Of a stretch of DNA of 64,000 nucleotides, positions 26,933-38,193 are shown piece by piece. The DNA comes from Denitrificimonas caeni (GTDB taxonomy: Bacteria; Pseudomonadota; Gammaproteobacteria; Pseudomonadales; Pseudomonadaceae). A model generated the notes under the pieces. That model saw only the letters and a list, made by a program, of their open reading frames with translations, had not been told where the DNA came from and did not search any database. Position 1 is the stretch's first letter. Every line of letters begins with the position of its first letter. The stretch lies in contig NZ_CAJHOA010000001.1 of the NCBI RefSeq assembly GCF_905120345.1, positions 620,001 to 684,000 on the forward strand, in the 5' to 3' direction. Made by a program: the position numbers and the translations under genes.

Positions 26933-28049
26933 GTTGCGTCTCCTTTTCTGCACGCCACTGCGCTAGACGTAACTGTATTGGCTGCCAATACACCAGCAGT
27001 AAACCAATCAATAAAAACAATCCGTGTACAGGCCACAAACCTAAGGCAATCGGCAACGTACCTTTATCCAAAGCACTGCGTGCAGCCACCAATAACGACA
27101 AATAGGCCATATACAATAAAATAGCCGGCAACAGCTTCAAAAACCGTCCTTGCCTTGGATTAACCCGTGATAACGGCACAGCAATCAAGGTAACAATTAA
27201 CACCAAAATCGGAAAAGATAAGCGCCACTGCAATTCAGACTGCATTTTGACATCTGGATTACCTATCAACTCGACAGTACTCATGGTTTCACGCTCACCC
27301 ACACTCACCTCGACTGAAGGCTTAGGCAGCAAAACACCATAGGTTTCGTAATGAATAACACGGTAGTCAGCTTCACCCGGCGTACCGTCATAACGATAAC
27401 CGTCTTGTAAAATTAAATAGCGACTGCCATCGGGTTGTAACTCTTGCCGTCCGGTTTTTGCGACCAACATGGTAATTGCATTCTCTGCGCTGGACGCGTT
27501 ACGTTGCTCACGCTTCTCGGAAATAAAAACACCTTGCAACTCATCGCGACCACTGGATAACTCTTGCGTGTAAGTCACCCGTGAACCACCCCGCATCGAC
27601 TGAAAGCGCCCTGGCACCAAGGTATCAAACTCAGTCAGCGCATCTTGTTCATTTAAAATCTGCGCCACACTCTGCACACCTTGCGGGGTTAGAACAAAAC
27701 TGAGCCAAGCACACACCAGCGCTACTAATAATGCCGGTACCATTGTGTAAGACAACAAACGCTGCTCACTCATACCGGTGGCAGTCAGCACGGTCATTTC
27801 ACTCTCAAGATACAGACGCCCATAGGCGAGCAAAATCCCCAAGAACAGACCCAAGGGTAAAATCAGCTGTAAAAAACCTGGAATGCGATACGCCATAATC
27901 ATCAGCAAGACGCCAGGGTCGAGCACACCTTGCGCTGCTTGCGCTAAGTATTTAATGAAACGTCCGCTCATAATAATCACAAGCAGAACCGTACTAACGG
28001 CACTCACCGCCAGTAATACTTCTCGAGAAAGGTAACGAAAAACTATCAA
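26925..28049 (-). CDS. lptF: LPS export permease LptF
   Basis: A 374-residue partner of LptG. It begins MIVFRYLSREVLLAVSAVS and has the family segments QLILPLGLFLGILLAYGRLY and FPILVLIVTLIAVPLSRVNPRQGRF-like loops (quoted in part: VPLSRVNPRQGRF). It carries a periplasmic domain between the two membrane halves. First gene of lptFG, divergent from pepA through a 138-bp region that includes a perfect 7+5+7 inverted repeat. LptB, which supplies ATPase activity, is not in this window. Confidence 0.95.
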   Translation of the reverse strand: MIVFRYLSREVLLAVSAVSTVLLVIIMSGRFIKYLAQAAQGVLDPGVLLMIMAYRIPGFLQLILPLGLFLGILLAYGRLYLESEMTVLTATGMSEQRLLSYTMVPALLVALVCAWLSFVLTPQGVQSVAQILNEQDALTEFDTLVPGRFQSMRGGSRVTYTQELSSGRDELQGVFISEKREQRNASSAENAITMLVAKTGRQELQPDGSRYLILQDGYRYDGTPGEADYRVIHYETYGVLLPKPSVEVSVGERETMSTVELIGNPDVKMQSELQWRLSFPILVLIVTLIAVPLSRVNPRQGRFLKLLPAILLYMAYLSLLVAARSALDKGTLPIALGLWPVHGLFLLIGLLLVYWQPIQLRLAQWRAEKETQHA

Positions 28050-28100
28050 GTAAAGGCTCCAAGCTTGTCAAAACCGCCTATCGCGGCTCACACTAATCGC

Positions 28101-28119
28101 ATACAGTATGGCACTGTAT
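28101..28119. promoter_or_regulatory. Inverted repeat between lptF and pepA
   Basis: ATACAGT-ATGGC-ACTGTAT is a perfect 7-bp inverted repeat with a 5-bp centre, placed 52 bp from the lptF start and 69 bp from the pepA start. The spacing does not fit an SOS box (CTGT-N8-ACAG) or the PplR motif. It may be an operator for either gene; no regulator is assigned. Confidence 0.4.
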
Positions 28120-28175
28120 ATACACAGCGACACAAACAAACAGTATTATCCTGTATCTATCTATCTTTGTCTTGA

Positions 28176-30088
<1,913 letters not shown>

Positions 30089-30261
30089 TACGCAACACAC
30101 GCGAATCAAAACCAGTTGATTTGTACTTTTTATGCGACAGATAACAACCCTTTGCTCAGATTAATCCTCACTTTTCGATCCGATGATGGCCGCTGGGCTT
30201 GAAGCCTGATAAAATCGCGCAATTAAACGCATTTTTCGCATACTTCGCAAAGGCCCAATTC

Positions 30262-31323
30262 ATGAGCAACAATAAAACCTCTTTAAGCTACAAGGACGCT
30301 GGTGTAGATATCGACGCTGGCGAAGCACTCGTTGAACGCATTAAAGGCGTTGCTAAGCGCACTGCACGTCCTGAAGTCCTTGGTGGTCTTGGCGGCTTTG
30401 GTGCTTTATGTGAGATTCCTGAAGGCTACCGTCAGCCAGTTTTAGTCTCTGGCACCGATGGTGTGGGCACTAAACTGCGTCTAGCCATTGACCTCAATAA
30501 GCACGAAAAAATTGGTATTGATTTGGTTGCTATGTGTGTCAACGACCTTATCGTCAGCGGTGCTGAGCCCTTATTTTTCTTAGACTACTACGCGACCGGC
30601 AAACTCAATGTTGATATCGCCGCCCAAGTAGTAACGGGGATTGGTGAAGGTTGTGAGCAAGCAGGTTGCGCATTGGTTGGTGGTGAAACCGCAGAAATGC
30701 CAGGCATGTACAGCGGCGAAGATTACGACTTAGCGGGTTTTTGTGTTGGCGTAGTTGAAAAATCAGAAATCATTGACGGTACTAAAGTTGCTGCTGGTGA
30801 TATCTTGATTGCCCTGCCTTCATCAGGCCCACACTCCAACGGCTACTCGCTGATTCGTAAAATCATTGAAGTGGCTCAGGTTGATATCCAGACCACACAA
30901 TTGGATGGTCAAGCACTCAGCGATTTACTGATGGCACCGACACGTATTTACGTGAAACCGCTGCTTAAGCTGATCAAAGAAACGGGTGCAGTCAAAGCCA
31001 TGTCACACATCACTGGTGGTGGCTTGCTGGAAAACATCCCACGCGTTCTGCCTGAGAACTCACAAGCAGTAATTGATGTTGCGAGCTGGACCCGTCCTGC
31101 AGTTTTTGATTGGTTACAAGAGCAAGGCAACGTTGACGAAGTTGAAATGCACCGCGTTCTCAACTGCGGTGTTGGTATGGTGATTTGCGTTGCTGCTGAG
31201 CAACAAGCCACGGTATTGGAGCACTTGCAGCAAGCGGGTGAGAAACCTTGGGTGATCGGTCATATTCAAGCGGCCGGTGACAACGCTGAACGTATTATTC
31301 TTAACAACCTAAAAAGCCATTAA
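30262..31323 (+). CDS. purM: Phosphoribosylformylglycinamidine cyclo-ligase
   Basis: AIR synthetase, purine pathway step 5, ATP-dependent ring closure of FGAM. Length is 353 residues. The ATP-binding-superfamily segments [40 protein letters not shown] and [15 protein letters not shown] are all present. ATG 30262 ([17 protein letters not shown]) is the normal start; the frame open from 30199 reads through the untranslated leader. One-base overlap with purN (TAATG). Confidence 0.96.
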   Translation: MSNNKTSLSYKDAGVDIDAGEALVERIKGVAKRTARPEVLGGLGGFGALCEIPEGYRQPVLVSGTDGVGTKLRLAIDLNKHEKIGIDLVAMCVNDLIVSGAEPLFFLDYYATGKLNVDIAAQVVTGIGEGCEQAGCALVGGETAEMPGMYSGEDYDLAGFCVGVVEKSEIIDGTKVAAGDILIALPSSGPHSNGYSLIRKIIEVAQVDIQTTQLDGQALSDLLMAPTRIYVKPLLKLIKETGAVKAMSHITGGGLLENIPRVLPENSQAVIDVASWTRPAVFDWLQEQGNVDEVEMHRVLNCGVGMVICVAAEQQATVLEHLQQAGEKPWVIGHIQAAGDNAERIILNNLKSH

Positions 31324-31976
31324 TGACTGACTCAACAATCTGCAATATTGTTGTCCTGATCTCCGGATCAGGCAGCAACCTACAAGCCATTATGGATGAT
31401 TTGACTGACCTCACTAGCGCGCATATCTGCGCGGTAGTGAGTAATCGTGCCGATGCGTATGGCTTAATCCGCGCGCAACAAGCGGGTGTTGCGCAACATG
31501 TGCTCAATCATAAAGATTTTGCCGATCGCTTGGCTTTTGATAACGCACTCATGCAAGTGATTGACCAGTACCAGCCTAACCTAGTGGTATTGGCTGGTTT
31601 TATGCGTATTTTAACGCCAGAGTTTACTCGCCACTATGCGCAGCGTTTACTGAATATCCACCCTTCGCTACTACCTAAACACAAGGGTCTTGATACTCAT
31701 CAGCGCGCGATTGATGCGGGCGACGCAGAGCACGGTTGCAGCGTGCACTTTGTCACCGAGGAACTCGACGGCGGCCCTGTAGTCATACAAGCAGCACTGC
31801 CAATTCAGCCCAACGACAACGCCGAACGATTAGCGCAAAGAGTGCACGCTTTAGAGCATCATATCTATCCGTTAGCGGTACGCTGGTTTGCTGAAGGACG
31901 TCTGCGTTTGAATGAGCAAGGTGCTCAACTTGATGGACAACCCCTAGCCAGTTCTGGCTTTCAGTTCCAACTTTAG
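31323..31976 (+). CDS. purN: Phosphoribosylglycinamide formyltransferase (PurN)
   Basis: GAR transformylase using 10-formyl-tetrahydrofolate, purine pathway step 3. The 217-residue protein has the SGSGSNLQAIMD substrate loop, the formyltransferase signature near HPSLLPKHKGLDTHQRA with the catalytic His in NIHPSLLP, and the DAGDAEHGCSVHFVTEELD block. It follows purM with a one-base overlap and precedes DUF3108 by 11 bp, so the three are one operon. Confidence 0.96.
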   Translation: MTDSTICNIVVLISGSGSNLQAIMDDLTDLTSAHICAVVSNRADAYGLIRAQQAGVAQHVLNHKDFADRLAFDNALMQVIDQYQPNLVVLAGFMRILTPEFTRHYAQRLLNIHPSLLPKHKGLDTHQRAIDAGDAEHGCSVHFVTEELDGGPVVIQAALPIQPNDNAERLAQRVHALEHHIYPLAVRWFAEGRLRLNEQGAQLDGQPLASSGFQFQL

Positions 31977-31987
31977 GAGAATACCGC

Positions 31988-32707
31988 ATGCGCCGCGCGA
32001 TACTTTTTATTCTGGCTACTTTCGCGTTGCCAGCGAGTCTAATGGCTGCCGAGTTGCAGCCATTTTCCGCCAGCTATACAGCTGATTGGAAACAACTGCC
32101 CTTTAGTGGCAAAGCTGAACGCAGTTTACAAATACAAACAGACGGTACTTGGAAGCTGGATTTCTCTGCCTCAATGCTGGTCGCAGGTCTCAATGAAACC
32201 AGTTGGTTAAGCGTCGTTAATGGCGAGGTACAACCTCATAAATACCGTTATGCACGTACCGGCATGGGCAAGTCTAAAAAAATCAAACAAGATTTTGACT
32301 GGAACACCCAGCGCGCCACAGGTAGCGATCGCGGCACACCGATTAACGTCACTCTGATTCAGGGCGTACAAGACAAATCCTCCTATCAGTTAGCTTTACA
32401 GCGTGATATCGCTGCAGGCAAAACCAGCATGTCCTACCAAGTACTGGATGGTGATGAACTGGAAACCTATGACTTCCGCGTTTTAGGTGAAGACAGTGTC
32501 GAAACCATGGTCGGTACAGTCGATGCAATTAAAGTTGAGCGTGTCCGTGACCCTACTCAAAGCAAGCGCATTACCGTACTCTGGTTTGCCAAAGATTGGG
32601 ATTACTTGCTGGTGCGTTTGCAACAAGTCGAAAAAGACGGCAAGGAATATCAAATTATCCTTGAGCAAGGCAGCGTGAATAACAAAACGGTCAAAGGTCG
32701 CAGCTAA
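31988..32707 (+). CDS. DUF3108 exported protein
   Basis: A 239-residue protein with a signal peptide (MRRAILFILATFALPASLMAA). The body, with FSASYTADWKQLPFSGKAERSL, RYARTGMGKSKKIKQDFDW and TITVLWFAKDWDYLLVRL-like segments (RITVLWFAKDWDYLLVRL here), is typical of the DUF3108 family of periplasmic proteins found after purN in pseudomonads. Function unknown; there is no evidence that it takes part in purine synthesis. Confidence 0.85.
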   Translation: MRRAILFILATFALPASLMAAELQPFSASYTADWKQLPFSGKAERSLQIQTDGTWKLDFSASMLVAGLNETSWLSVVNGEVQPHKYRYARTGMGKSKKIKQDFDWNTQRATGSDRGTPINVTLIQGVQDKSSYQLALQRDIAAGKTSMSYQVLDGDELETYDFRVLGEDSVETMVGTVDAIKVERVRDPTQSKRITVLWFAKDWDYLLVRLQQVEKDGKEYQIILEQGSVNNKTVKGRS

Positions 32708-32824
32708 CCAGCCTAGGCCTGACTTGATAGTCATTAATATACTTTATATGCATATACTGTATTATATAGTTTTTTATAGCTAACCACTTTAGTTTGCTAA
32801 TAATCAACTCAGGAGCTATCAAGC

Positions 32825-33262
32825 ATGGCATTGAAAACATTACGCGCCACAGGTCATATGGGTGCAGGCATGACCATCGAAATCATGTGCGGCGAACATA
32901 AAATCTACATGGATCAGCCTAAAAATGCCGGCGGTGCCAATTTAGGTGTGGCGCCACCTGAATTAATCCTCGCTGCCTATGCGGGCTGCGTGGGCAGCTT
33001 GGGTCGTATTATTGCGTTCCAAGAAAAAATCACTTTGCATGGTATGACCTTCGAAGTGGAAGCCGATTATGATCCAGACTGCCTGCTCGGTCGTGAAACC
33101 ACTGCACGCGCCGGTTTTCAAGAAATGCGTTTAAAGGTGACGATTGATGCCGACCTTGATGATGTGGCTAAACAGGCCTTTCTCGATAAGATCGAAGCGC
33201 GCTGCCCTGTTGCTGACAACTTAATTAATTCAACCAAACTGGTCACGGTGCTCGCTCAATAA
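32825..33262 (+). CDS. OsmC/YhfA-like protein
   Basis: A 145-residue OsmC-superfamily protein: GGANLGVAPPELILAAYAGCVGSLGRI carries the first conserved cysteine (AGCVG) and EARCPVADNLI the second, the peroxidatic pair of the Ohr/OsmC family. It lacks the features of Ohr or OsmC proper and is closest to the YhfA type. Preceded by an AT-rich 117-bp promoter region and an AGGAG ribosome-binding site; followed by a bidirectional terminator shared with htpG. Role in peroxide or cysteine-redox defence is inferred. Confidence 0.8.
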   Translation: MALKTLRATGHMGAGMTIEIMCGEHKIYMDQPKNAGGANLGVAPPELILAAYAGCVGSLGRIIAFQEKITLHGMTFEVEADYDPDCLLGRETTARAGFQEMRLKVTIDADLDDVAKQAFLDKIEARCPVADNLINSTKLVTVLAQ

Positions 33263-33312
33263 GCCGCTCTTGCCTGCAAAGCTTTACCGCCTTATCGGCC
33301 TAAATTTCAGAT

Positions 33313-33343
33313 AAAAAAACCGCGAATCAATCGCGGTTTTTTT
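33313..33343. terminator. Bidirectional intrinsic terminator between osmC-like gene and htpG
   Basis: CCGCGA-ATCAA-TCGCGG (33320-33336) flanked by seven A and seven T residues, so it has a U-tract on both strands. It lies between the converging osmC-like and htpG genes. Confidence 0.92.
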
Positions 33344-33361
33344 ATTACTGTCGCTAAAGAC

Positions 33362-35266
33362 TCAGCGGCTTAACTCAACCAAGAGCTTATTCAAACGCTG
33401 TACATAGGCTGATGGATCTTTCAAGCTATCGCCTGCCGCCAATGCAGCCTGATCAAACAAGATCAGCGATAGATCTGTAAAGCGCTGCTCATCGGTTTCA
33501 GCATCGAGTTTTTCAACCAAACTGTGTGCAGGGTTGATTTCAAAGATAGGCTTAGAGTCAGGCACTTTTTGACCACTGGCTTCCAGTATTTGACGCATTT
33601 GCAAACCAAGATCCTGCTCACCAATCGCCAAAATAGCCGGTGAATCTGTTAATCGATGCGAGACACGCACATCAGCCACTTGATCACCCAGCGCAGTTTT
33701 CAAACGTGTTACTAGCGCTTCTTTACTTTTTGCCACGTCATCTTGCGCTTGTTTGTCTTCTGCAGTATCTAATGCGCCCAGATCTAAATCACCACGCGCA
33801 ACATCGACAAAGCTTTTACCGTCAAAGTCAGTCAGGTAGCTCATGAGCCACTCATCAATACGATCAGTCAGCAGCAGAACTTCGATGCCTTTTTTGCGGA
33901 ACACTTCAAGGTGTGGACTGTTTTTAACCTGTGCGTAGCTTTCACCAGTGAGGAAGTAAACCTTATCTTGGCCTTCTTTCATTCGCTCAATATATTGGCT
34001 GAGCGCAACACTCTGCTCATCACTACCACTATGAGTTGAAGCAAAACGTAATAAACCGGCAATCTTTTCTTTATTAGCGAAATCTTCAGCAGGACCTTCT
34101 TTGAGTACCTGACCAAAGGCTGTCCAGAACGTCTGATAATCTTCTGGATTGTTTTTAGCCATTTTCTCCAGCATATCCAGCACACGCTTAGTCAGCGCTG
34201 ACTTCATGCTTTCGATCACTGGGTCTTTCTGTAAAATTTCACGAGAGACGTTCAACGACAAATCATTGGAATCAACGATACCCTTAGTAAAACGCAGGTA
34301 CAGCGGTAAAAACTCATCCGCTTGATCCATGATAAACACGCGCTGCACATAGAGCTTTAAGCCGCGCGGCGCTTCACGTTGGTATAAATCAAAGGGTGCG
34401 CGGGTTGGCACATACAGCAGCGAGGTGTACTCAAGCTTGCCTTCAACTTTGTTATGACTCCAAGCTAAAGGGTTTTCAAAATCATGGGATACATGCTTAT
34501 AAAACTCTTGATACTCTTCATCCTTAACCTCAGTACGTGGGCGTGTCCATAATGCGCTAGCACGATTGACCACTTCCCACTCGACGTCTGCACTAGCATC
34601 AGTCTCTTCAGCCGATGCCTCTTTTGGCAACTCAATAGGTAAAGCAACATGGTCAGAGTATTTTTTAATAATATTGCGTAAGCGCCAGCCATCGGCAAAC
34701 TCACTTTCTTCTTTCTTCAAATGCAGCACAATACGGCTGCCACGCTCAGTTTTTTCAATACTGGAAATATCAAATTCACCTTCACCTTGCGAACTCCACA
34801 GCACGCCCTCTGAAGCAGGCGCGCCAGCACGACGGGTGAACACTTCAACTTTGTCAGCGACAATAAATGCTGAATAAAAACCAACACCAAACTGACCAAT
34901 CAACTGTGAATCTTTTTTAGCATCACCCGATAAGTTTTTGAAAAACTCAGCAGTGCCTGACTTAGCAATAGTACCCAAGTGATTGATCACATCATCACGA
35001 CTCATACCGATAGCATTGTCTTCGATGGTTAAGGTATTGGCCTCTTTATCAAAACTGATGCGAATTTTTAGCTCAGAATCGCCTTCAAGTAGGGCCGGTG
35101 CAGATAAAGCTTCAAAACGAATTTTATCAGCCGCATCAGATGCGTTAGAAATCAACTCGCGTAAAAAAATCTCTTTATTTGAATACAACGAGTGAATCAT
35201 TAAATGTAGCAGTTGTTTAACTTCAGTCTGGAAACCTAGCGTTTCTTTTTGTGCTTCAACAGCCAT
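33362..35266 (-). CDS. htpG: Chaperone HtpG (Hsp90)
   Basis: Bacterial Hsp90, 634 residues. The N-terminal GHKL ATPase motifs [34 protein letters not shown] (in part) and [11 protein letters not shown], the middle-domain [12 protein letters not shown]-like segment, the catalytic-loop [13 protein letters not shown] and the dimerisation domain are all present. ATG 35266 ([15 protein letters not shown]) agrees with other HtpG proteins; the longer frame to 35299 is excluded. Upstream on the minus strand is a CCCCATAT heat-shock-type -10. Confidence 0.97.
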   Translation of the reverse strand: MAVEAQKETLGFQTEVKQLLHLMIHSLYSNKEIFLRELISNASDAADKIRFEALSAPALLEGDSELKIRISFDKEANTLTIEDNAIGMSRDDVINHLGTIAKSGTAEFFKNLSGDAKKDSQLIGQFGVGFYSAFIVADKVEVFTRRAGAPASEGVLWSSQGEGEFDISSIEKTERGSRIVLHLKKEESEFADGWRLRNIIKKYSDHVALPIELPKEASAEETDASADVEWEVVNRASALWTRPRTEVKDEEYQEFYKHVSHDFENPLAWSHNKVEGKLEYTSLLYVPTRAPFDLYQREAPRGLKLYVQRVFIMDQADEFLPLYLRFTKGIVDSNDLSLNVSREILQKDPVIESMKSALTKRVLDMLEKMAKNNPEDYQTFWTAFGQVLKEGPAEDFANKEKIAGLLRFASTHSGSDEQSVALSQYIERMKEGQDKVYFLTGESYAQVKNSPHLEVFRKKGIEVLLLTDRIDEWLMSYLTDFDGKSFVDVARGDLDLGALDTAEDKQAQDDVAKSKEALVTRLKTALGDQVADVRVSHRLTDSPAILAIGEQDLGLQMRQILEASGQKVPDSKPIFEINPAHSLVEKLDAETDEQRFTDLSLILFDQAALAAGDSLKDPSAYVQRLNKLLVELSR

Positions 35267-35320
35267 CTTTATTAACTCCATATCCACTAAACATGCCATG
35301 CAATACAGGCGATGCAGTGG

Positions 35321-35349
35321 ATATGGGGGTTGTTGTTAAAAAAACAACC
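35321..35349 (-). promoter_or_regulatory. htpG promoter region with sigma32-like -10
   Basis: The minus strand reads CCCCATAT (35321-35328), the heat-shock sigma-factor -10 consensus, 55 bp before the htpG start. No good CTTGAAA -35 is seen at the right distance. The inverted repeat GGTTGTT/AACAACC (35328-35349) directly behind it may be an operator. The -10 alone is suggestive. Confidence 0.4.
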
Positions 35350-35549
35350 GTTTGTCGCCGCTCTAAGCGAATGCGCGGCGTATAGCAGCCCAGTCATGTC
35401 GACTCAGAACTTTTAAAGTAACCTGTGTTCATAAAAGACAATGACACCGTTCCAGCCGACTTAAGTCATCGCACTCACGATGTGCAATAATAGACGCGTA
35501 TTTATTTTCAAATACCGTTACGCCCAAAAGATATAATGGAGATGGATCT

Positions 35550-36059
35550 ATGAATAAGCCTTTCGTTACCGCCCTTCTACTCGCAGCTACACTTGGATTA
35601 ACTGCGTGTGATAGTGAGCCAAAAGATAAACTCGGCAATGCTAAAGAGTCCTTATCTGACGCGACTCAATCTGTAAAAGAAGCGGCTAAAGAAACTAAAG
35701 AAGCCATTGATCAAAAGTCTGAGCAACTCACTGAAGCGAGCGAAAAAGCTACCGAAAAAGTTAAAGAAGAAATTCGTGACCTGGAAGAAGTTCGTGAAGA
35801 GCATGCTGAAGAAGCACAAGAGCAGCTTGATGAAATCATTAGTGAAAGCGAAGCAGCTAAAGCAAAGGTAGAAAAAAATCTTGGTGATGCAGTTGATGCT
35901 AGCAAAGACGCCGCAGCTGAAGCTAAAGCAGACATCGCAAATACTGCTGCAGATGCAAAAGAAAACGTGAGAGAAAACGCAGCTGAAATCAAACAAAACA
36001 GTAAAGATGCTGTTGATGCTGCAAAAGCAAAACTGCACGAAGCCACGAAACCAGAATAA
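35550..36059 (+). CDS. Coiled-coil lipoprotein with LEA/apolipoprotein-like repeats
   Basis: A 169-residue lipoprotein precursor: the lipobox is LTAC with lipidated Cys20, and Asp at +2 predicts retention in the inner membrane. The rest is almost wholly Ala, Lys, Glu, Asp and Gln, in 11-residue-like repeats (KEAAKETKEAI, ASEKATEKVKEE, AKADIANTAADAKENV) that would form long amphipathic helices resembling LEA or apolipoprotein domains. Such proteins are usually assigned to envelope or desiccation stress. ATG 35550 with GGAGATGG upstream. It is divergent from htpG. Confidence 0.8.
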   Translation: MNKPFVTALLLAATLGLTACDSEPKDKLGNAKESLSDATQSVKEAAKETKEAIDQKSEQLTEASEKATEKVKEEIRDLEEVREEHAEEAQEQLDEIISESEAAKAKVEKNLGDAVDASKDAAAEAKADIANTAADAKENVRENAAEIKQNSKDAVDAAKAKLHEATKPE

Positions 36060-36079
36060 ATTATTTGCACAGTATAAAC

Positions 36080-36126
36080 CCCCTCTCGCGCTGGCTTATC
36101 TAGGCCAGTGCGGGACTGCTAGAGGT
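36080..36126. terminator. Stem-loop downstream of the coiled-coil lipoprotein
   Basis: A 9-bp stem (36087-36095 with 36104-36112, one G-U pair) around an 8-nt loop, extended by a CCTCT/AGAGG outer pair. It begins about 20 bp after the lipoprotein stop. There is no U-tract, so it is only a possible terminator. Confidence 0.4.
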
Positions 36127-36229
36127 GAATCAATCGCCTGATGCATCTTTAAACACCGTAATGTTTCCTCCTTTATGGGCTATACAAACGCCAATGTGAA
36201 TATCATATTGTAGACGTTTAAAAAATACC

Positions 36230-36269
36230 TATACAAAGCATTTGACTTGTACAAGTATAACTATATTCT
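36230..36269 (+). promoter_or_regulatory. ybgA-merR-phrB promoter with exact PplR-type operator
   Basis: TATACA-N12-TGTACA at 36230-36253 matches all 12 defined positions of T(G/A)TACA-N12-TGTA(C/T)A, the light-regulator PplR1 site described in P. putida. The -35 TTGACT (36242-36247) lies within the spacer directly before the second half-site; -10 TATTCT is at 36264-36269, 16 bp away. The ybgA start follows at 36304. A regulator bound here would cover the -35, fitting repression relieved by light. Confidence 0.75.
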
Positions 36270-36303
36270 TATAGGCATATTCTACTGCCTGTAAAGTCCT
36301 ATT

Positions 36304-37263
36304 ATGAGCACTTCAAATAAACCAATTAAAGTCGGCATCAGTGCTTGTTTACTGGGTGAGCCGGTGCGCTTCAATGGTGGCCACAAACAATCACATCTGT
36401 GTAAAACAGTGCTGAGCCAATACTTTGAATATGTCTCCGTGTGTCCAGAACAAGCTATTGGTCTTGGCACACCACGCGAGCCGATTCGTTTAGTCGGCGA
36501 GACCAACAATCCTCGCGCCGTTGGTACAGTCAACACAGAATTGGATGTCACCGATGCTTTAACCGCCTACGGCCAACGCACCGCTGCAGAACTGACTGAT
36601 CTGTGCGGCTTTATCTTGATGCAAAAATCACCCTCTTGCGGCATGGAGCGAGTGAAGGTCTATCAATACAGCGGTCACACTGCTGAACATGGCGGTGTCG
36701 GTTTATTCGCAGCCGCTCTGATGCGCGCGCAACCGCTGTTACCCGTCGAAGAAGACGGTCGTCTCAATGATCCAGTGTTACGAGAAAACTTTATCACTCG
36801 TGTCTTTGCGTATGCCCAGTGGCAGGAACTATTAAGCAGCGGTTTAACGCGCAAAAAACTCTATGATTTCCATGCCCGTTATAAGTATCAGTTGATGGCT
36901 AACAGCCCTTCAGACTGTAATGCGTTAGGACGTTTATTAGCCAATAACCAGCAATTGCGCTTGGGTATCTTAGCGACGCAATACTTTAGTCAATTTATGT
37001 CAGCACTGAAAAAAATAGCCAATCGCGGCTCGCATACCAATGTTCTGCAACATATCAGCGGCTATATTAAGCACTCGCTGAGTGCCGATGAGAAACGCGA
37101 ATTACAGTTTTTAATCAGTCAATACCGCACCGGTATCGTCCCTTTGATCGTGCCATTGACCTTGCTCAAGCATCACTTTAACCGGCATCCGTCCCCTTAT
37201 ATTGCTGAGCAAGTATACTTGCAACCTCATCCTGAAAACCTCAGTCTGCGGAATGCATTATGA
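36304..37263 (+). CDS. ybgA: YbgA family protein (DUF523 and DUF1722 domains)
   Basis: A 319-residue two-domain protein. The N-terminal DUF523 domain (1-165) has GISACLLGEPVRFNGGHK, PEQAIGLGTPREPIRL and LMQKSPSCGMERVKVY with conserved cysteines; the C-terminal DUF1722 domain (about 190-305) has FHARYKYQLMANSP and LQHISGYIKHSLSADEK. Its function is unknown, but the gene is regularly co-transcribed with phrB, as in E. coli. It is the first gene of this operon and overlaps merR by 4 bp, behind the exact PplR-type operator. Confidence 0.92.
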   Translation: MSTSNKPIKVGISACLLGEPVRFNGGHKQSHLCKTVLSQYFEYVSVCPEQAIGLGTPREPIRLVGETNNPRAVGTVNTELDVTDALTAYGQRTAAELTDLCGFILMQKSPSCGMERVKVYQYSGHTAEHGGVGLFAAALMRAQPLLPVEEDGRLNDPVLRENFITRVFAYAQWQELLSSGLTRKKLYDFHARYKYQLMANSPSDCNALGRLLANNQQLRLGILATQYFSQFMSALKKIANRGSHTNVLQHISGYIKHSLSADEKRELQFLISQYRTGIVPLIVPLTLLKHHFNRHPSPYIAEQVYLQPHPENLSLRNAL

Positions 37264-38183
37264 GTGGCTCAACGATACTCAGCACTCCAGCACCTCGTGT
37301 AGACAACAATGAGCCACTGTTCCCGATCCGTGAAGTGGCTCGACAAACGGGAATTAATCCAGTGACCTTGCGAGCGTGGGAACGTCGTTACGGGCTAATC
37401 AAGCCACTGCGCAGCGCTAAAGGTCACCGACTCTACACCATTGAGCATATTGATAAAATTCGTAAGGTCCTCGATTGGCTTGAACGCGGCGTAGCCGTTA
37501 GCCAAGTTAAGCGATTGCTAGAAGAGCAAACACTTCCCACCACCACAGAAGACTCACCGTGGCGCATACAGCAAGAGCAGTGGTGGCAATGGATCGAGCA
37601 ACTCGCGGAACGTAAGCTTGATGAAGGTTTTAAACAAGCCTCAGCCTTATATCCGCCAGAAACCTTATGCCAATACTTGCTACTCCCTCTGATTGAAAAA
37701 CTCCAGCAATACGGCACAGTAGCCGAAGGCCCCCGGGTCGAGCAGATCTTTTTTATGACCTGGCTGCGCACACAGTTGGCCTCTCGTATCGTACAAAATA
37801 ACCGTCTGCACAACAATGCGCCACTGCTTGTAGTGAGCCTCTCTGAGCAAAACATGCAGCCTGATCTCTGGCTAGCAGGCTGGTTGGCCAGCTATTCTGA
37901 ATACCCAATACGGGTCTTGGAATGGCCTATCCCGTCACCTGACCTGGCGCTAGCGGTTAAGCAGATGGAGGCGCGTGCTGTGCTGCTCTACGGCAGCCAT
38001 AGCCTTAACCTTGAACAACTACATACGTTATTAAACGGTGTGCAATGCCCGCTTGTGCTGTTTGGGCAAGCAGTCACAATTCATCGCGAAGAGCTGAATG
38101 AGTTCACTCGCCTGACCTGTGCCACTGATCCTTTGCACGCTTTTCAAAGCTTGCTACGTCTCAATCTTTTACAAAACAATTAA
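37260..38183 (+). CDS. MerR-family regulator, class II LitR/PplR-like (second copy)
   Basis: A 307-residue regulator with helix-turn-helix FPIREVARQTGINPVTLRAW (21-40) and wing KGHRLYT (54-60), closely similar in its DNA-binding part to the regulator at 9462-10331, so both should recognise the same site. The C-terminal domain has no visible cobalamin-binding motif. It is embedded between ybgA and phrB, with a 4-bp overlap to ybgA and 10 bp to phrB; with the exact operator upstream of ybgA the operon would be autoregulated. P. putida has several PplR copies acting together. Confidence 0.88.
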   Translation: MSGSTILSTPAPRVDNNEPLFPIREVARQTGINPVTLRAWERRYGLIKPLRSAKGHRLYTIEHIDKIRKVLDWLERGVAVSQVKRLLEEQTLPTTTEDSPWRIQQEQWWQWIEQLAERKLDEGFKQASALYPPETLCQYLLLPLIEKLQQYGTVAEGPRVEQIFFMTWLRTQLASRIVQNNRLHNNAPLLVVSLSEQNMQPDLWLAGWLASYSEYPIRVLEWPIPSPDLALAVKQMEARAVLLYGSHSLNLEQLHTLLNGVQCPLVLFGQAVTIHREELNEFTRLTCATDPLHAFQSLLRLNLLQNN

Positions 38184-38193
38184 GGACTTCAGC

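Noticed and set aside
28101-28130. LexA/SOS box near pepA
   Set aside because: CTGT and ACAG are separated by 6 rather than 8 bases, so the SOS consensus is not met.
35652-36070. Two long frames opposite the coiled-coil lipoprotein gene
   Set aside because: Phe/Ser/Cys-rich translations caused by the repetitive Lys/Glu/Ala codons on the other strand.
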